DNA of 64,000 nucleotides. It comes from Prorocentrum cordatum. Lineage: Eukaryota; Sar; Dinophyceae; Prorocentrales; Prorocentraceae. Both the position numbers and the translations under genes were made by a program. Location of the stretch: positions 224,933 to 288,932 of the forward strand of contig CAUYUJ010015712.1 of NCBI GenBank assembly GCA_963575745.1. Reading direction: 5' to 3'. Below the pieces are notes generated by a model. It did no database searches. It saw only the letters and a list, made by a program, of their open reading frames with translations, and was not told the DNA's origin. Shown here piece by piece: positions 11,361 to 21,969 of this stretch. Every line of letters begins with the position of its first letter. Positions within the stretch are counted from its first letter, which is position 1.

Positions 11361-11749
11361 TTCTGAGAACCTGAAACCGTCGCCACTTGTGGGCTCCTGG
11401 AGGAAAGCTGAAGTGGAGAAGGACCAGGCGAGGAACGCAAGGAGGAACGCTGAAATGGAGGGACGGGCCCAGGAGAGCTTCGGCCTGGGAGCGACGATGC
11501 CTCGCCGAGGTGTCGGCGACAGGCTCCCGAGGGCGAGACCCACCACTGCCGGGCAGGGTGGGCCACCAGAGCACGTTCCGAGATCGGGACTCGGCATCCG
11601 GCATCCCGCCCAGGCCACGGGCTTGGCTTGGGCCCTTCGACCCTCGTGGCCCTTCGACCCTCGTGGCCCTTCGACCCTCGTGGCTCGCCTCCTGCGAGCA
11701 GCACCGATTTCGAGACACCATGCCAAGAAGCACCCTGCTTGCCTCCAGG

Positions 11750-12880
11750 GTCCCCCTCCTGCTCCTGCTCCCTCCTGCTCCTGCTCCTGCTCCCCCTCCT
11801 CCCCCCCTCCTCCTCCTGCCGCTGCTGGCGCCGCCGCCGCCTCTTCATCTTCCCCCCTCATGCTCCCTCTTCCTCCTGCTCATGCCCTCCTCCTCCTCCA
11901 ACTCTCCCCTCCTTCCTCCTCCCTCCTCCCTCCTCCTCCTCCTCCCCTCTCCCCCCCTCCTCCTCCCCCCTCCTCCTGCTCCTCCTCCTCCTCCTGCTGC
12001 TGCTCTTCCTCCTCCTCCTCATCCTCCCTCCCTCCTCCCTCCTCATCGTCCTCATCCTCCCTCCTCCTCCTCTTCCAGTTCATCCCTCCTCCGCCTCCTC
12101 CCACTAGTCTTCTTCTCCTCTCCTCCTCCTCCTCCTCCTCCTCCTCCTCCTCCTCTCCTCTCCTCCTCCTCCTTCCCCCGCTCCTCCTCCTCCTCCTCCC
12201 TCCTCCTCCTCCTGCTCCTGCTCCTGCTCCTCCTCCTCTTGCCCTTCGTCGTCCTCATCATCCTGGCTCCCCCCCTTCTCCCTCCTCCCTTCTCCCTCCT
12301 CCCCTCTCCCTCCTCCTCCCTCCACATCCCTTTCTCCTCGGCGCTCATCGTTGCCTCGTCCTCCTCCGGAGGAGATGAGGCCGACGTCGTCGTCGATAGA
12401 ACAAGCAGACAGACAGACGAGGGAGGAGGAGGAGGAGGAGGAGGAGGAGGAGGAGGAGGAGGAGGAGTAGGAGAAGGGAGGGGGAGAAGGTGGGAGGAGG
12501 GAGCAGGAGGAGGAAGACTGGCAAGATAATGGGGGGCGTTAAGGGCGCATTGGGGAATGAGGGGGGGGCGTAGGAGGAGGAGGAGGAGAAGGAGGAGGAG
12601 AAGAGGAGGAGGAGAAGAGGAGGAGGAGGAGGAGGAGGGGGATGCGGGAGGAGGAGGAGGAGAGGAGGGAGGGAGGAGGAGGAGGAGGGGGAGGGGGAGG
12701 GGGAGCTCCTCCTCCTTCTCCTCCTCCTCGTCATCCTGGAGGAGATACAGACCTTCACGCTCCAGACTCCAGGAGGAGGAGAAGGAGGAGACGGAGGAGG
12801 AGGAGGAGCTTGGCACGTTGGAAGGAGGAGAAGGCGAACGAGGAGAAGGAGGAGAAGGAGGAGGAGACGAAGGGGGCGCG
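11750..12880. repeat. right arm microsatellite (CTC then GGA)
   Basis: CTC/TCC dominates to about 12340. The conserved non-repeat segment then reads GAGGAGATGAGGCCGACG, and GGA dominates from 12420 to 12880. This is the mirror of the left arm. Very long frames on both strands are low-complexity artefacts. Confidence 0.9.
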
Positions 12881-13201
12881 AAACGCATGTTTGAATTCAA
12901 ACTGGAGCGCAATGACCTAAGCGCTGGGCAAACAAAAACAGCATAAAACGTTATGGTGGCAGGCATGACGCAACAACATGGACAAAGGTGGCTGACCAAG
13001 AACATGTTTTGTAAAGTGTAACATTTCAGGAGTTATAGTGGTTGAAGATAGAGGGAAGTTAGGGGATAGAGTGGTTCAAGATAGGGGGAAGTTACTCCTC
13101 GAAAAAACAATCAAAAAGATGAAAAGCTATCTTCCACAATTTCAACATAACTTCCACAACTTCACCATAACTATCAGAAGTTAGTTGTGGACATCTCAGT
13201 A

Positions 13202-13992
13202 AGTCACCGTCAGGACCCGTCTGTGGGGAGCTCAGTGTTCCCCCACAGCTTTCAGGAGCGTCAGTCCACGAGAGTTCGTGCTGGCTGCCGCCCCTGGCTG
13301 AGGGCGTCACCTCGGGGCCCTGTTGGAAACATTGAAACTCCCTTCAGGCCGCCGAGACTCGGGGGTTTTGGAGGTGTCCATGGCCCAAGCCGTCCACGGC
13401 ATGCCCTCCACCCTGGAGGCAAGAGGGCACTCTGGACCTCGCGATATACTCAGGAGGCCCGGGGGGGCCTCCTGTCGAGAAGCGAGATCCGAACCCTACC
13501 CTCGCCGATCAACGATTCAGGCAACTCGATAGGCAGCGGGGGAAGAAGGTTCGGAATTCGTTCAACAAGTGGCGAAATCCGAACCATACCCCTGGCTCCC
13601 AGCGATTCGGCAGAATCGATGGTTGATGGGGGTGGGGTTCAGATGGCGCCACCTATCCTTGGACAGGCTGGGGACACCTCTTGCAAGTGCCGACAGATGG
13701 GGCCCTGTGCATTGACGAGGCTGCGGAACTCAGAGCCAGCTTCTCTACATCCCGACGTCGCCGGCGCATCGGCGACTCGGTGCGATCCTCCGACACATTT
13801 GGGTTGCCCTGAGTCCCCCTTTGTTGTCGCGCAAACTCAGCGTGTAGCGTGCTCGGTCGCAAGATGCTGGAGCAACTGCACCATCCTCCCACGGGGACAG
13901 TCCCTTGCAAATTGCTGGCTTCCCAACAGGCGAGAAGGGGGCTTCGCAATGCAACAGCCGACCACCGTCAGGGGCAGCGTTTGGGGGGAACA
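13202..13992. other. repeat-derived stretch without a gene
   Basis: Contains two related segments with CGAGATCCGAACCCTACC and CGAAATCCGAACCATACC (about 13482 and 13573), so a local duplication of roughly 90 bases. A GCGCATCGGCGACTCGG fragment near 13765 recalls the family B core. No convincing protein is visible. Confidence 0.5.
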
Positions 13993-14092
13993 GGCTCACA
14001 GGGGGGACCCATCAACCCCGAATCGCCCAGTCATAGCCGATCTATCGGCGATGTATCGCCGATCCAAGCTTGATGTTTCCCCCTTCTGAGCT
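13993..14092. mobile_element. MITE-like palindromic element, family A copy 2
   Basis: Ends GGCTCACAGGGGGG and CCCCCTTCTGAGC are inverted repeats, matching the copy at 7566-7726 but with a shorter interior (GCCGATCTATCGGCGATG). Confidence 0.65.
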
Positions 14093-14415
14093 GGTCCCCC
14101 CGAACGTTGCCCGTCACTTCGAGGCGTTCGGGTATGGTTCGCTTGTCCCCGGCGGTTTTACAGCCTCGGGATGCTCTCCGGCAGCTGCGCCCTCACCGAG
14201 AGGGTGCCCGGATCGGCCCGAGGGGCCGCCAGAGACCTGAGTGCTGACCCGAAAGGCGGACGACGAGGGCAGGTCTCCCGTCGTGTCCACTGGCGGCGAC
14301 CCGCGGCGACCCCCGCCGCTGGAAGTCCAGCGTGGAGCGCCGCCAGTGGCCCGGAATCGGCCGATGCTGCACGATCGCACGTTTCGGAAGCGGCCGCTCG
14401 TTCAAAAGGCTGAAC

Positions 14416-14583
14416 GATCTTACCAGCCTGGAACATATCCCCATCCCTATGCTGGGCACCTCCTCATCACGATGCCAATCTTAGGGATTCCCTTATTTTG
14501 GTAAGGGCGAATCCCTAAGATTGTCATCGTCTTTTGGCGTGTCAGCCTTAGGGATAGGGATAAGTTCGAGGCTGGTAACGATC
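14416..14583. mobile_element. 168-bp foldback element
   Basis: The left half GATCTTACCAGCCTGGAAC to CAATCTTAGGGATTC is mirrored by GAATCCCTAAGATTG to GTTCGAGGCTGGTAACGATC. The central loop is about 20 bases around 14490-14510. Arms match at most positions over about 75 bases. No coding capacity. It looks like a MITE or a decayed inverted duplication. Confidence 0.75.
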
Positions 14584-14909
14584 CCGCCGGTGCCAGGAGC
14601 CAACGCTGAGGTCGGAACGACACGGACCTGCCTTACGAAGATTGCGGCGTGCAGCAAGTTTCGGCCCCGCCGCTGGGCGCTGTCCTTTTTGGTCGGTCCC
14701 CTCTGCCGCCTTCTCCCGTCGGAAAAATTGGCCACCTACCCCGTCGCTATCCCCGCCTCCGTCCGCCCCGAACGTGTCGCGCGCGGACACCCAGATACTG
14801 GCGGACTGCGTGCCTCAGCCAAGGCGCGTTTCCCACATAGTGGCCTCCACGGACCACCCTTCCAGCACCCCGAACCTAGAAGCGAACCCCAGGATGTAAA
14901 GATGTCCCT

Positions 14910-15105
14910 AGGGAGGGGGAGGAGGAGGAGTAAAGAAGGGAGGAGGAGGAGGAGAGGAGAAGAGGGGAGAGGAGGAGGAGGAGGAGGAGGAGGAGGAGGA
15001 GGAGGAGGGAGGAGGAGGAGGAGGAGGAGTAGGAGTAGGAGTAGAGGAGGAGGAGGAGGAGGAGGAGGAGGAGGAGTAGGAGGAGGAGGAGGAGGAGGAG
15101 GGAGA
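14910..15105. repeat. GGA triplet microsatellite
   Basis: Mostly GGA/GAG with a short GGAGTA sub-block near 15025-15045. Low-complexity frames on both strands are artefacts. Confidence 0.95.
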
Positions 15106-15292
15106 GCAGGGGCCCGATCGCGCCGGAGCATGCTGGAGCGTTCCTGGGCGCTCTCGGCGCTGTCCTGGGGCGCTGTGGGACGGACGCGGCGCCCGCTGCA
15201 TCCTCCTGTCCCGCCGGCTCTCGCGCACTCCCGATGCGCATCCGTCTCGGGGGGGGAGGAGTTAGGTGGGCCTCTCGCGTCCCCCCGGAGGG

Positions 15293-15321
15293 CCCCACAT
15301 CGCACATCGTGCGATGTGGGG
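15293..15321. other. perfect 13-bp stem hairpin
   Basis: CCCCACATCGCAC pairs with GTGCGATGTGGGG across an ATC loop. No T-run follows, so a bacterial-type terminator is not implied. Function unknown. Confidence 0.8.
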
Positions 15322-15374
15322 TGGGGGGAGGGGTGCGGGGCCCAAAGTTATACAGCACCACCACCTCCCTCATC

Positions 15375-15432
15375 CCATCCCTCTCCCAGGAAAGGGGAGA
15401 GGACCATCCCTCTCCCAGGAAAGGGGAGAGGA
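15375..15432. repeat. exact tandem duplication of 29 bases
   Basis: The unit CCATCCCTCTCCC-AGGAAA-GGGGAGAGGA occurs twice without change. Each copy can form a CCTCTCCC/GGGGAGAGG hairpin. Confidence 0.9.
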
Positions 15433-15835
15433 GCTTGAGGGTGGAGGAGGCAGGAGGAGTCGACGTGGTGGTGGTGCATATACTCCTGGGGCCAGCAGTG
15501 GGGCCGCTGGCGCTGCGTCTCGTGCAGATCGGCCAGGGCCAGGTCTCCCGAAGTGTGCGGTGGCCGCACCGTGCGGCGAGTCAGTGTCGGGCCGCACGAA
15601 AGGGGGGGATTGGGAAAGGGTGGGTTACGAGATTTGCTGCATGCAGCTGGTTTCGGCCCCGCCGCCGGGCCCATTCCTCGATACATGAGCGCTACGCGAG
15701 CTGATTCTCAACCCCCCCCTTTGCTATCCCCCCCTTTCGCCCGGCCCGAGTCAGTGGAGACGTGGGATGACCGCACGGTTTTGGGAATGGGTTCGTTCTG
15801 CGACAAAACATGCTAGATGATTGGGGTCTCCAAGG

Positions 15836-15930
15836 TCTCCAAATCGTGCGGTGACGGACCGTGTTGTGAGGTCCCTCGGGATTTAGAGGTCACCGCACGG
15901 CCTGTCACCACACGGTTTGGGGACCCCAAA
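15836..15930. mobile_element. ACCGTGCGGTGA palindromic element copy 1
   Basis: Two inverted CACCGCAC/GTGCGGTGA pairs enclose a short spacer: TCGTGCGGTGACGGACCGTG on the left and GAGGTCACCGCACGGCC on the right. The same layout recurs at 21867-21960. A related half-element with GTGCGGTGGCCGCACCGTG lies near 15556-15575. Confidence 0.65.
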
Positions 15931-16537
15931 CGCGAGCCGGGACGCACGCCATCGTTGAGGATATGTAGTTGCTGTTTTGATGTCTCCAGACTTGGAGGAG
16001 GGGGTATCATGATGCTTTACCCATCGGGAGTTGATGGTAAGTATTTGTGATTTCCCAGTCTCCACTATTGTTTAGGAGCCTTTCGACGTCATTACCGAGT
16101 TGCTGTCTTGTTTCCCGATTCAGGCCAACGCCTTCCCACTTTCTCCGAACAGATTGTAATTGCGGCTCTCGAGATGACCTAGTTGTTGAGTGTCCTGAGA
16201 CAGGGGGCCTCTAGGAGGCCTGGGGGGGGCCCCGTTGGGGCCCCTCTGTGGGCCGTCGTGGGGACCTTTTGGGCCGTTTGGGGGTTTTATTGAGCTGATC
16301 TCGGCAGGCGATGTGGCAGTCTCCGACGCTCTTCCTGGCCAGAAGGATGAGAATGCCAATCCCATACTGAAAAACAATGAGGTTCAATGTATGGTGGCTC
16401 TTGGGCCAGCCAACAGGGTCTCCAACATGCCCCGAAATCGGCGGCGCGCCGAACAGGAACCGAGAATGAACAGAGTCCGAAGTAACGCTCCGAGCGGGAA
16501 CAAATAGGTTGGTTGCCGTATCCAGTGCCACCTTGTT

Positions 16538-16712
16538 TCAAGGCGGCGCAGCCTTATCTGCGTGCGTCGCCTGCCCAATCTGCCTGCGTCGTCTGCGCGA
16601 CGCACTATCCGCGGAGGTGGGCGGGAAAAAGGCGGATCCTTTGTCCCACCGCCACCACGCCATCGCAATTCTTTCAACACCTTACATCCTGAAAATTCGA
16701 TGGCAACCTCCG
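16538..16712 (+). repeat. dispersed repeat D1 (copy 1)
   Basis: About 170 bases from TTGTTTCAAGGCGGCGCA to AATTCGATGGCAACCTCCGC align with 20984-21148 in the same orientation. Shared blocks include GCGTCGCCTGC, GACGCA and CGCCACCACGCCATCG. No open frame is conserved between the copies, so it is probably not coding. Confidence 0.65.
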
Positions 16713-16719
16713 CTCGGAT

Positions 16720-18000
16720 TTAATGGCGGAGCTGTCGCACCTGCGGCAACTCTGCTCGCCTTCGTCATCGGCGTGCTGGCGGCCACTATGGTCGACGCCT
16801 GCTACACATACGTACCAGCATCCAGGTGGAAGCGGCGGCGACCTCGAGGACAATAGCATTATAGATGCCTTCCTGGGCGTCGACCGGAGCGCCGCCAAGT
16901 GCAACGCTACCATCGAAATCCAGCCTGACACCATCTCGGCCACGCGCGCGCGAAGAGACGCGACCACGTCAACAAAGGCCTTCCCTCCTCCGACATCTAT
17001 GTAGACAAGCTCTACCCCAACGCCATCAAGTTGCACGGGCGTTCGGATAACTTCAACCGCTACTCCAACGATCACGACATCCACCATAACTTCTCGAACT
17101 ACAACATCGGCCCCACTATTCACAACCCACGGGCGCGGGGACGCGACCGACATCCACATCGCCGATGTCGAGGCGCAGCGGCACTGCCGGGGGCTTCAGC
17201 TGCCACTCATTGGGGAAGTGGAGGTGAACGATAGCGGTGCCGATTCCGGCGCAATCTCCTCCGCTCGCGAGACGCAGTCCACTTGGGGCGACCCGGCGGA
17301 TTCGAAGCCGAATGCGCACGGGGGTTTTCTTTTTTCAGCGCCACAACGGCCGCTAGAGGCGCCGCGCGCACAGAGCTGCGCGACGCGCTCGCAGCCACAT
17401 TTAGCGGGCCCTCCATCGAGAAGTTCAAGGCGGCAGTGCTTCTTCACGTCGCTTCGCCGATCGGCGCAAGCCCCTGCCCCCCCGCGGACCAGATCCCGGC
17501 TGCTCTTGGCGGCCATTTTCCGGCCCCTGGCCGGGGCGCGCCCCCCCGCCCCCCCCTGCCAAGTCTGCTCGCGCGTCTGGCAAAAGCAGATCGATTAGGC
17601 GCCGGCTCAGGCCCGGACACCCCCCCCCCGCCCTCCGCGCGTCGGGGCCCAGAGCTGCAAAAACGCCAGCACGGGCGACGGCGGGGCCGCCGACGACCCA
17701 CGGGCAAAGGCAACCAGACCCCCGCGCGCCACAGTCCTCGACAACACTGCCCACGAGGCGCAATTCTTGAGAGGCCGCGGCCAAGGCCGCCGCCAGGCGC
17801 GATGGGCGACAATTGCCAGGGAGACGCAGAGGTCGACGTCAGAATCCCACCGGCAAAGTTGGCCACCTCATGACGCGTCACATTTGCGATCCCACTCATC
17901 ATCTGGTTCGAGACTGCCCGCGTCGCTGGGCCAGGGGCCTCTTCTCGCCGCACCTCTACCTGTCCTTCGGGAATGCGATGAAACTATATAATTCTGATTA
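16720..18000 (+). pseudogene. decayed gag-like region with a damaged zinc knuckle
   Basis: A series of short + strand frames of high GC3 has protein-like composition (for example IYVDKLYPNAIKLHGRSDNF near 17000 and IHIADVEAQRHCRGLQLPLI near 17150), though none gives a clear domain. At 17876-17917 a segment reads RHICDPTHHLVRDC, followed by PRRW. It fits CX2CX4HX4C exactly except that the first cysteine is Arg (CGT, one change from TGT). A Gly/Arg-rich stretch precedes it. Such a knuckle near the end of a gag-type protein binds nucleic acid in LTR elements. The element class is not certain, and the frames are broken. Confidence 0.45.
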
Positions 18001-19500
18001 GCAGCGCCCCATAGACCATTGACCCGCGGGAAAACGACCCCAAACTCGGAAACCAGGCGACGCCGAGGCTACCCCCACCGTGCCTGACACTTCGGCACCG
18101 AGCACGCGCACGGCATGGAGTGCGAGATCACATGCGACCGCGCTGACATGCCAGATCCGAACGCAGAGCCACCATCTAAACCAGCATTTGCGCCCGCGCA
18201 ACTGATTGATCCACTCCTACCACCACTTGCAGATGGGGCCGAAGTGATACATGCCCACGGTCCTGACATCTGGCTACCCTCCTCAACATCCGCGGAACAT
18301 TTTCCAGGCTGGCAGACGCCGACCCTGCGTGACGAACAGCGACCCGATGGGTCTCGGCGTTGTGGCAGCAGAATACCCAGCGTATAACGCCTACCTATGC
18401 CGGAACAAGATTTCAACGCATGCCATGCGCACGCGTGCGGGGCAAAGAGGAGGTGTCGAGCACCTAGACAGGAACGGCTCCCATGGCGAATCTCGCTCCT
18501 ACGTGCCAACGCGCGCGGCCCGAATCCGCCGAATGGTTACAGTGATGGAGATGGCGAAGATGTCGAAGCCAGACAATGGGACCCTGCGGCAGTTGGCTCT
18601 CGACGTCGGCCGCAGGGCGAGGCATCGAGCATCGGCGCCCCATTGCTCGCCCCGATCTCGTCGAAGTCCCCCCAGGTGCGAAGGCGCTCAAGCTTGTCGT
18701 CGACACGTTTGTCAGCCGTCGGGGAGCTCTCGCACGCTCTTCTTCGCCGCAACGGGCGTCTGACCGCCCTCGCTCGCGAGCTGCTGGAAGCACCGGAGAA
18801 GGTCACCTGCAAGCCGCGACCCCCGATGGCGTCGTTGACCAGCGCGGCGACCCCCGGCGCGGAAAGTTCACTGGCGAGAAGCGCGACGAGACCAAGGGTT
18901 GCGGCTCTCGAGGTTGCAGCTCGCCGCGCGCGCCACATGGGGGGAGTCGCATATCGCATCGCCAGCTGCATAAGATTTTATCGCTCAAAAATCACGCCCA
19001 GGCGCGCCGCCGAAACGCTCGCCGCCGCTCGCGGCCCAGCTGAATGTCACCCCGCACCGGCAACGCGGAATAAGCTCATCAAGGGGCTGTTGACCCCGTC
19101 TGAAGCAACGCGCCTCCGTGAACGCGGCGGCCCTTGCACCCGAGCGCCCCCGACGATTGATGCTGAGTCGGCGCGCGAATTCTTTTCCAGCAAGGGTTTC
19201 GAGGCGCCCGCTGAGACGGCGCCGTTGCGGCGGATCAGTGGCATGGGAGAATTTCTCGACCGCGGGCATCTCGAATGACGTTCAGCGAGGCGGCGCCCAA
19301 GACGAGACGCTGATGGCCGCGTCAAGGGCGACGTCGACCGCGACCTACTTCTGCGAGTTATGGCCAGCCATTGGGGCAACGAGCGCGAGGTCGAGGCCCG
19401 CGTTCCGCGCCGAGGCAGCGAACCCCCATCGCCTCCACATGGCCGCCACGGCTGCTCGCGCGCATCAGTTGGCCCGGGAAGTTTGGAGGGCCATTTATTT
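18001..19500. other. probable continuation of a decayed retroelement
   Basis: Frames such as 18397-19278 (+) are long but show no protease, integrase, RT or RNase H motif I can name. Composition changes from frame to frame, as expected for degenerated coding sequence. I do not assign a function. Confidence 0.35.
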
Positions 19501-19672
19501 AATCGCTTCGCTCATTCCGCTGGCCCACACTGCCTCGCCGCTGTCATGCGTCGGGGGGTCGCTGTCAACGCGGCGCGGCCAGGCGGCTGCCATTTTTCGG
19601 CGGCGGCGGGCGGCGGGCCAGAGGCCTCGCGGATGTTGGCTGGGGCCTCGTGGCTGGCCTCTCAGGGGCCTG

Positions 19673-19705
<33 letters not shown>

Positions 19706-20345
19706 TTTTGAAGCTTCGGGGCAGTGTGGGGGCCTCTTGGGGGCTCTTGGGGGCTTCGCGGGGCTGCTCGGGGGGGCGCCTCTTGGGGGGCCCCAGGGCG
19801 TCTCAAGGGGTTATTGGGGCCTCCTGGGGACCTCTTGGGACTGAGGGCTGGACAGGTCCCTGATCACCTTCTTGGGCCCGTCTTTGGGCCATTGCGGGGT
19901 TATCCTGGGCCGTCTGGGGGGCTTCTGGGATTGTCTTGGGGCCATATTGGGCCGTCTCGGGGCCCTCTTGGAGGCCGCGCGCGCCGCCCGGGGGCGGCCT
20001 TGAAAGCCACCCGGGCCGCGTTGGAGCCCCAGTAAGCCGAAGGGCGAGGACACCAAAAACAATCAGAAACTCAAGGAAGATCACTGATGTCTGCCTCTGT
20101 GGGCCCTCTTGAGAGGTCTCTTGGAGGCCACTAGGAGCATCTGGCGCTTCGGGCTGTCTGGAGGCAAGATCTGGCATCCTGGATCGCTCTTGGACCGTCT
20201 CGGACCATGCTGATTTTTCTTGGAGGCTACTTGAAGCGCTCCTGGAGCGCTTTTGGGGGCCCGCCGCGACCTGGCCGGGGCTCGCCCCGGACCTGCCCAG
20301 GACCTTGCCAGGACTTCGCCGGGACTTGCGGGGGCGCTTTTCGTC
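19673..20345. repeat. poly-G run and GGCC-rich degenerate array
   Basis: A run of about 30 G (19673-19702) is followed by a degenerate short-period array of CTTGGGGGCC and CTCTTGGGGCC-like words. Translation gives GASWGLLG-type repeats that are not a protein. At about 20040-20110 a linker (AATCAGAAACTCAAGGAAG, then CACTGATGTCTGCCTCT) resembles the linker at 62025-62070 in another array. Confidence 0.8.
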
Positions 20346-20983
20346 CCGGGACCCCCAGGTGCGGCCCCGCGCGCGCGAGCTAGAAATTAACCAGTTACCG
20401 GAGATCTCAGCACGCCCTGGCCCCGTCGGGCCTGCGAGTTTGCAGCCGCGCTGCGCGCGCTGAGGGGGGTGGCCTTTTGCTGGCCACACGCCGAGCTCGC
20501 ACGGGGCCGCGGCTGCTCGCTGGCGGCGCGTTTCCGCGCCGATCTTCGCGCCCCGCTGTCGCGGAATCGCTGCCGCGTTAAGTCCGACCAGCGCGGGTTC
20601 AGGACCAGCCGCCATTGGTCAGAATGTGGGTTTTCAGGACCGCCTTTGGCCCGTCCTGCTCAAGCTGCACCATCCGGCGTGCCTCTGCCCGAGACAGCTT
20701 GGCGCCGACATGGTGGAGTCTCGGAAACGTGGCTCCAGTTCCAGGCACCCCCGTTTTCTGCGCATTGCGTCGGTAGTTGAAATATTCAGCGGCCGATCTT
20801 ATGTTTGATGCATTGTTTCAGTGGTTGGATCTGCTGGCGACTGGTCCATTTGTATGGCGCAGCGCCCTTCGAGTTTTGCGCCAAGGCGGTAGCGGGCAAG
20901 CGTGGCCCCCCCATCCCCCCTTCGAGTTCTAAGGGGCCGTCCGAGGGGGAGCGATCACATCGCTTTGTTTACCCCCTGAGGCC

Positions 20984-21148
20984 TTGGCTCAAGGCGGCGC
21001 ATCCCTATCAGCTTGCGTCGCCTGCGCGACGCATTGTTTGCGGCGGTGGGCAGGAAAGAGGCATCTTCCTTGTTCGACCGCCACCACGCCATCGTAACTC
21101 CTTCTACTTTTTAACCCTTACAATGCGACGGCAGCCGCCGTTCAAACT
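20984..21148 (+). repeat. dispersed repeat D1 (copy 2)
   Basis: Second copy of the 16538-16712 repeat. It starts TTGGCTCAAGGCGGCGCA and ends GCGACGGCAGCCGCCG. See the copy at 16538 for the shared blocks. Confidence 0.65.
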
Positions 21149-21489
21149 GACAGGCCTTTTTGGAAGGCGGCGGTGTTTTTGTTCAGCCTCTTCCGAATCC
21201 ACAAAGGCCCTCTAAGCCTTTTTGGGATGGCCAGCCTCCTTGCGTTTTTCTCTTTTGGGCACGCCGCCGACTACAGGCCGCCGAGATGGCCGCAGGGCGG
21301 TCCGTTGGGGCGACCAAGCACAGCGTGACGGCAGGTTCAAGGTTCGAGGTTTTCGGGCGTTTTCGCTGGTTCTGGACGGCTGTCCGGCTCCCAGGTGCGT
21401 CTCCGCAGTTGCGCCTCACCCAGAGCTTACGCGTTCGGTTGTGGACCCCTTGTTAACGCGACGCATCCGGCTTTCACGCCGATGACCGC

Positions 21490-21680
21490 TGAAAACCGTG
21501 TCGGGCCGCCGTCCACACCGCCGAAGACCGCCGAATGACCGCCAAAGGCCGCCGAAGGCCACCGAAAGACCACCGCCGAAGACCGCCGAAAGACTGCCGC
21601 AAACCGCCGACGACCGCCGTAAACCGCCGAAAGGCCGCCGCATGACCGCGGAAAACCGCCGAAGACCGCGTCGTGCCCCA
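21490..21680. repeat. GACCGCCGAAA minisatellite
   Basis: About 190 bases of an 11-12 base unit (GACCGCCGAAA with drift). Both strands stay open in several frames, which produces spurious proteins. Confidence 0.85.
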
Positions 21681-21866
21681 GCGTCCGCGGCGGGGCGCGC
21701 GCTCGCTGGCGGTCTTCGGCGGTCTTCCGGCGGCTTTCAGAAGCCAAGACGCGTGGCGAAGGGTCTCTGGGCCCCCCAAAAGGCGCGGTGACCACACCGT
21801 GCGGTGAGTCGGTGGGGATTCGGGGTCGTTCTCCGAGGACGTCTCGGGCGACAGTGGCTTCCAGGG

Positions 21867-21960
21867 TCCCAAGACCGTGCGGTGACGGACCGTGCGGTGA
21901 GGTCTCTTTGGGTTCCGAGGTCACCGCACGGTCTGTCACCGCATTGTTTCGGGATTCCAA
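21867..21960. mobile_element. ACCGTGCGGTGA palindromic element copy 2
   Basis: CCAAGACCGTGCGGTGACGG on the left and GAGGTCACCGCACGGTC on the right form the same inverted layout as 15836-15930. A further half unit, CACACCGTGCGGTGAGTC, lies just upstream near 21792-21809. Confidence 0.65.
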
Positions 21961-21969
21961 AGGGTCCAC

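Larger units (their letters stand above)
9158..13201. mobile_element. 4-kb foldback element with microsatellite arms
   Basis: The outermost bases TACTGAGATGTCCACAA (9158-9174) are the exact reverse complement of TTGTGGACATCTCAGTA (13185-13201). Similarity continues inward with gaps: GTTGTGG-AAGTTGTGG repeats just inside, then 9481-9570 against 12840-12960, then a shared segment around 9690-9720 and 12745-12775 (CTGGAGCGTGAAGGTCTGTAT), and 10020-10100 against 12320-12400 (GACGTCGGCCTCATCTCC). The arms are mainly GGA on one side and CTC on the other. The central 11.0-11.75 kb is unique. There is no transposase frame; all long frames are microsatellite. TA at both outer ends could be a TA target duplication as in Tc1/mariner-type elements. 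Confidence 0.8.

Noticed and set aside
15293-15321. Rho-independent terminator
   Set aside because: No U-run follows, and the window is not bacterial.
18397-19278. A 293-codon + strand frame as a host gene
   Set aside because: No domain motif, and composition fits degenerated retroelement sequence; left unassigned.
19650-20035. Gly/Trp/Leu-rich frames over GGCC arrays
   Set aside because: They reflect CTTGGGGGCC repeats and are not conserved between arrays.
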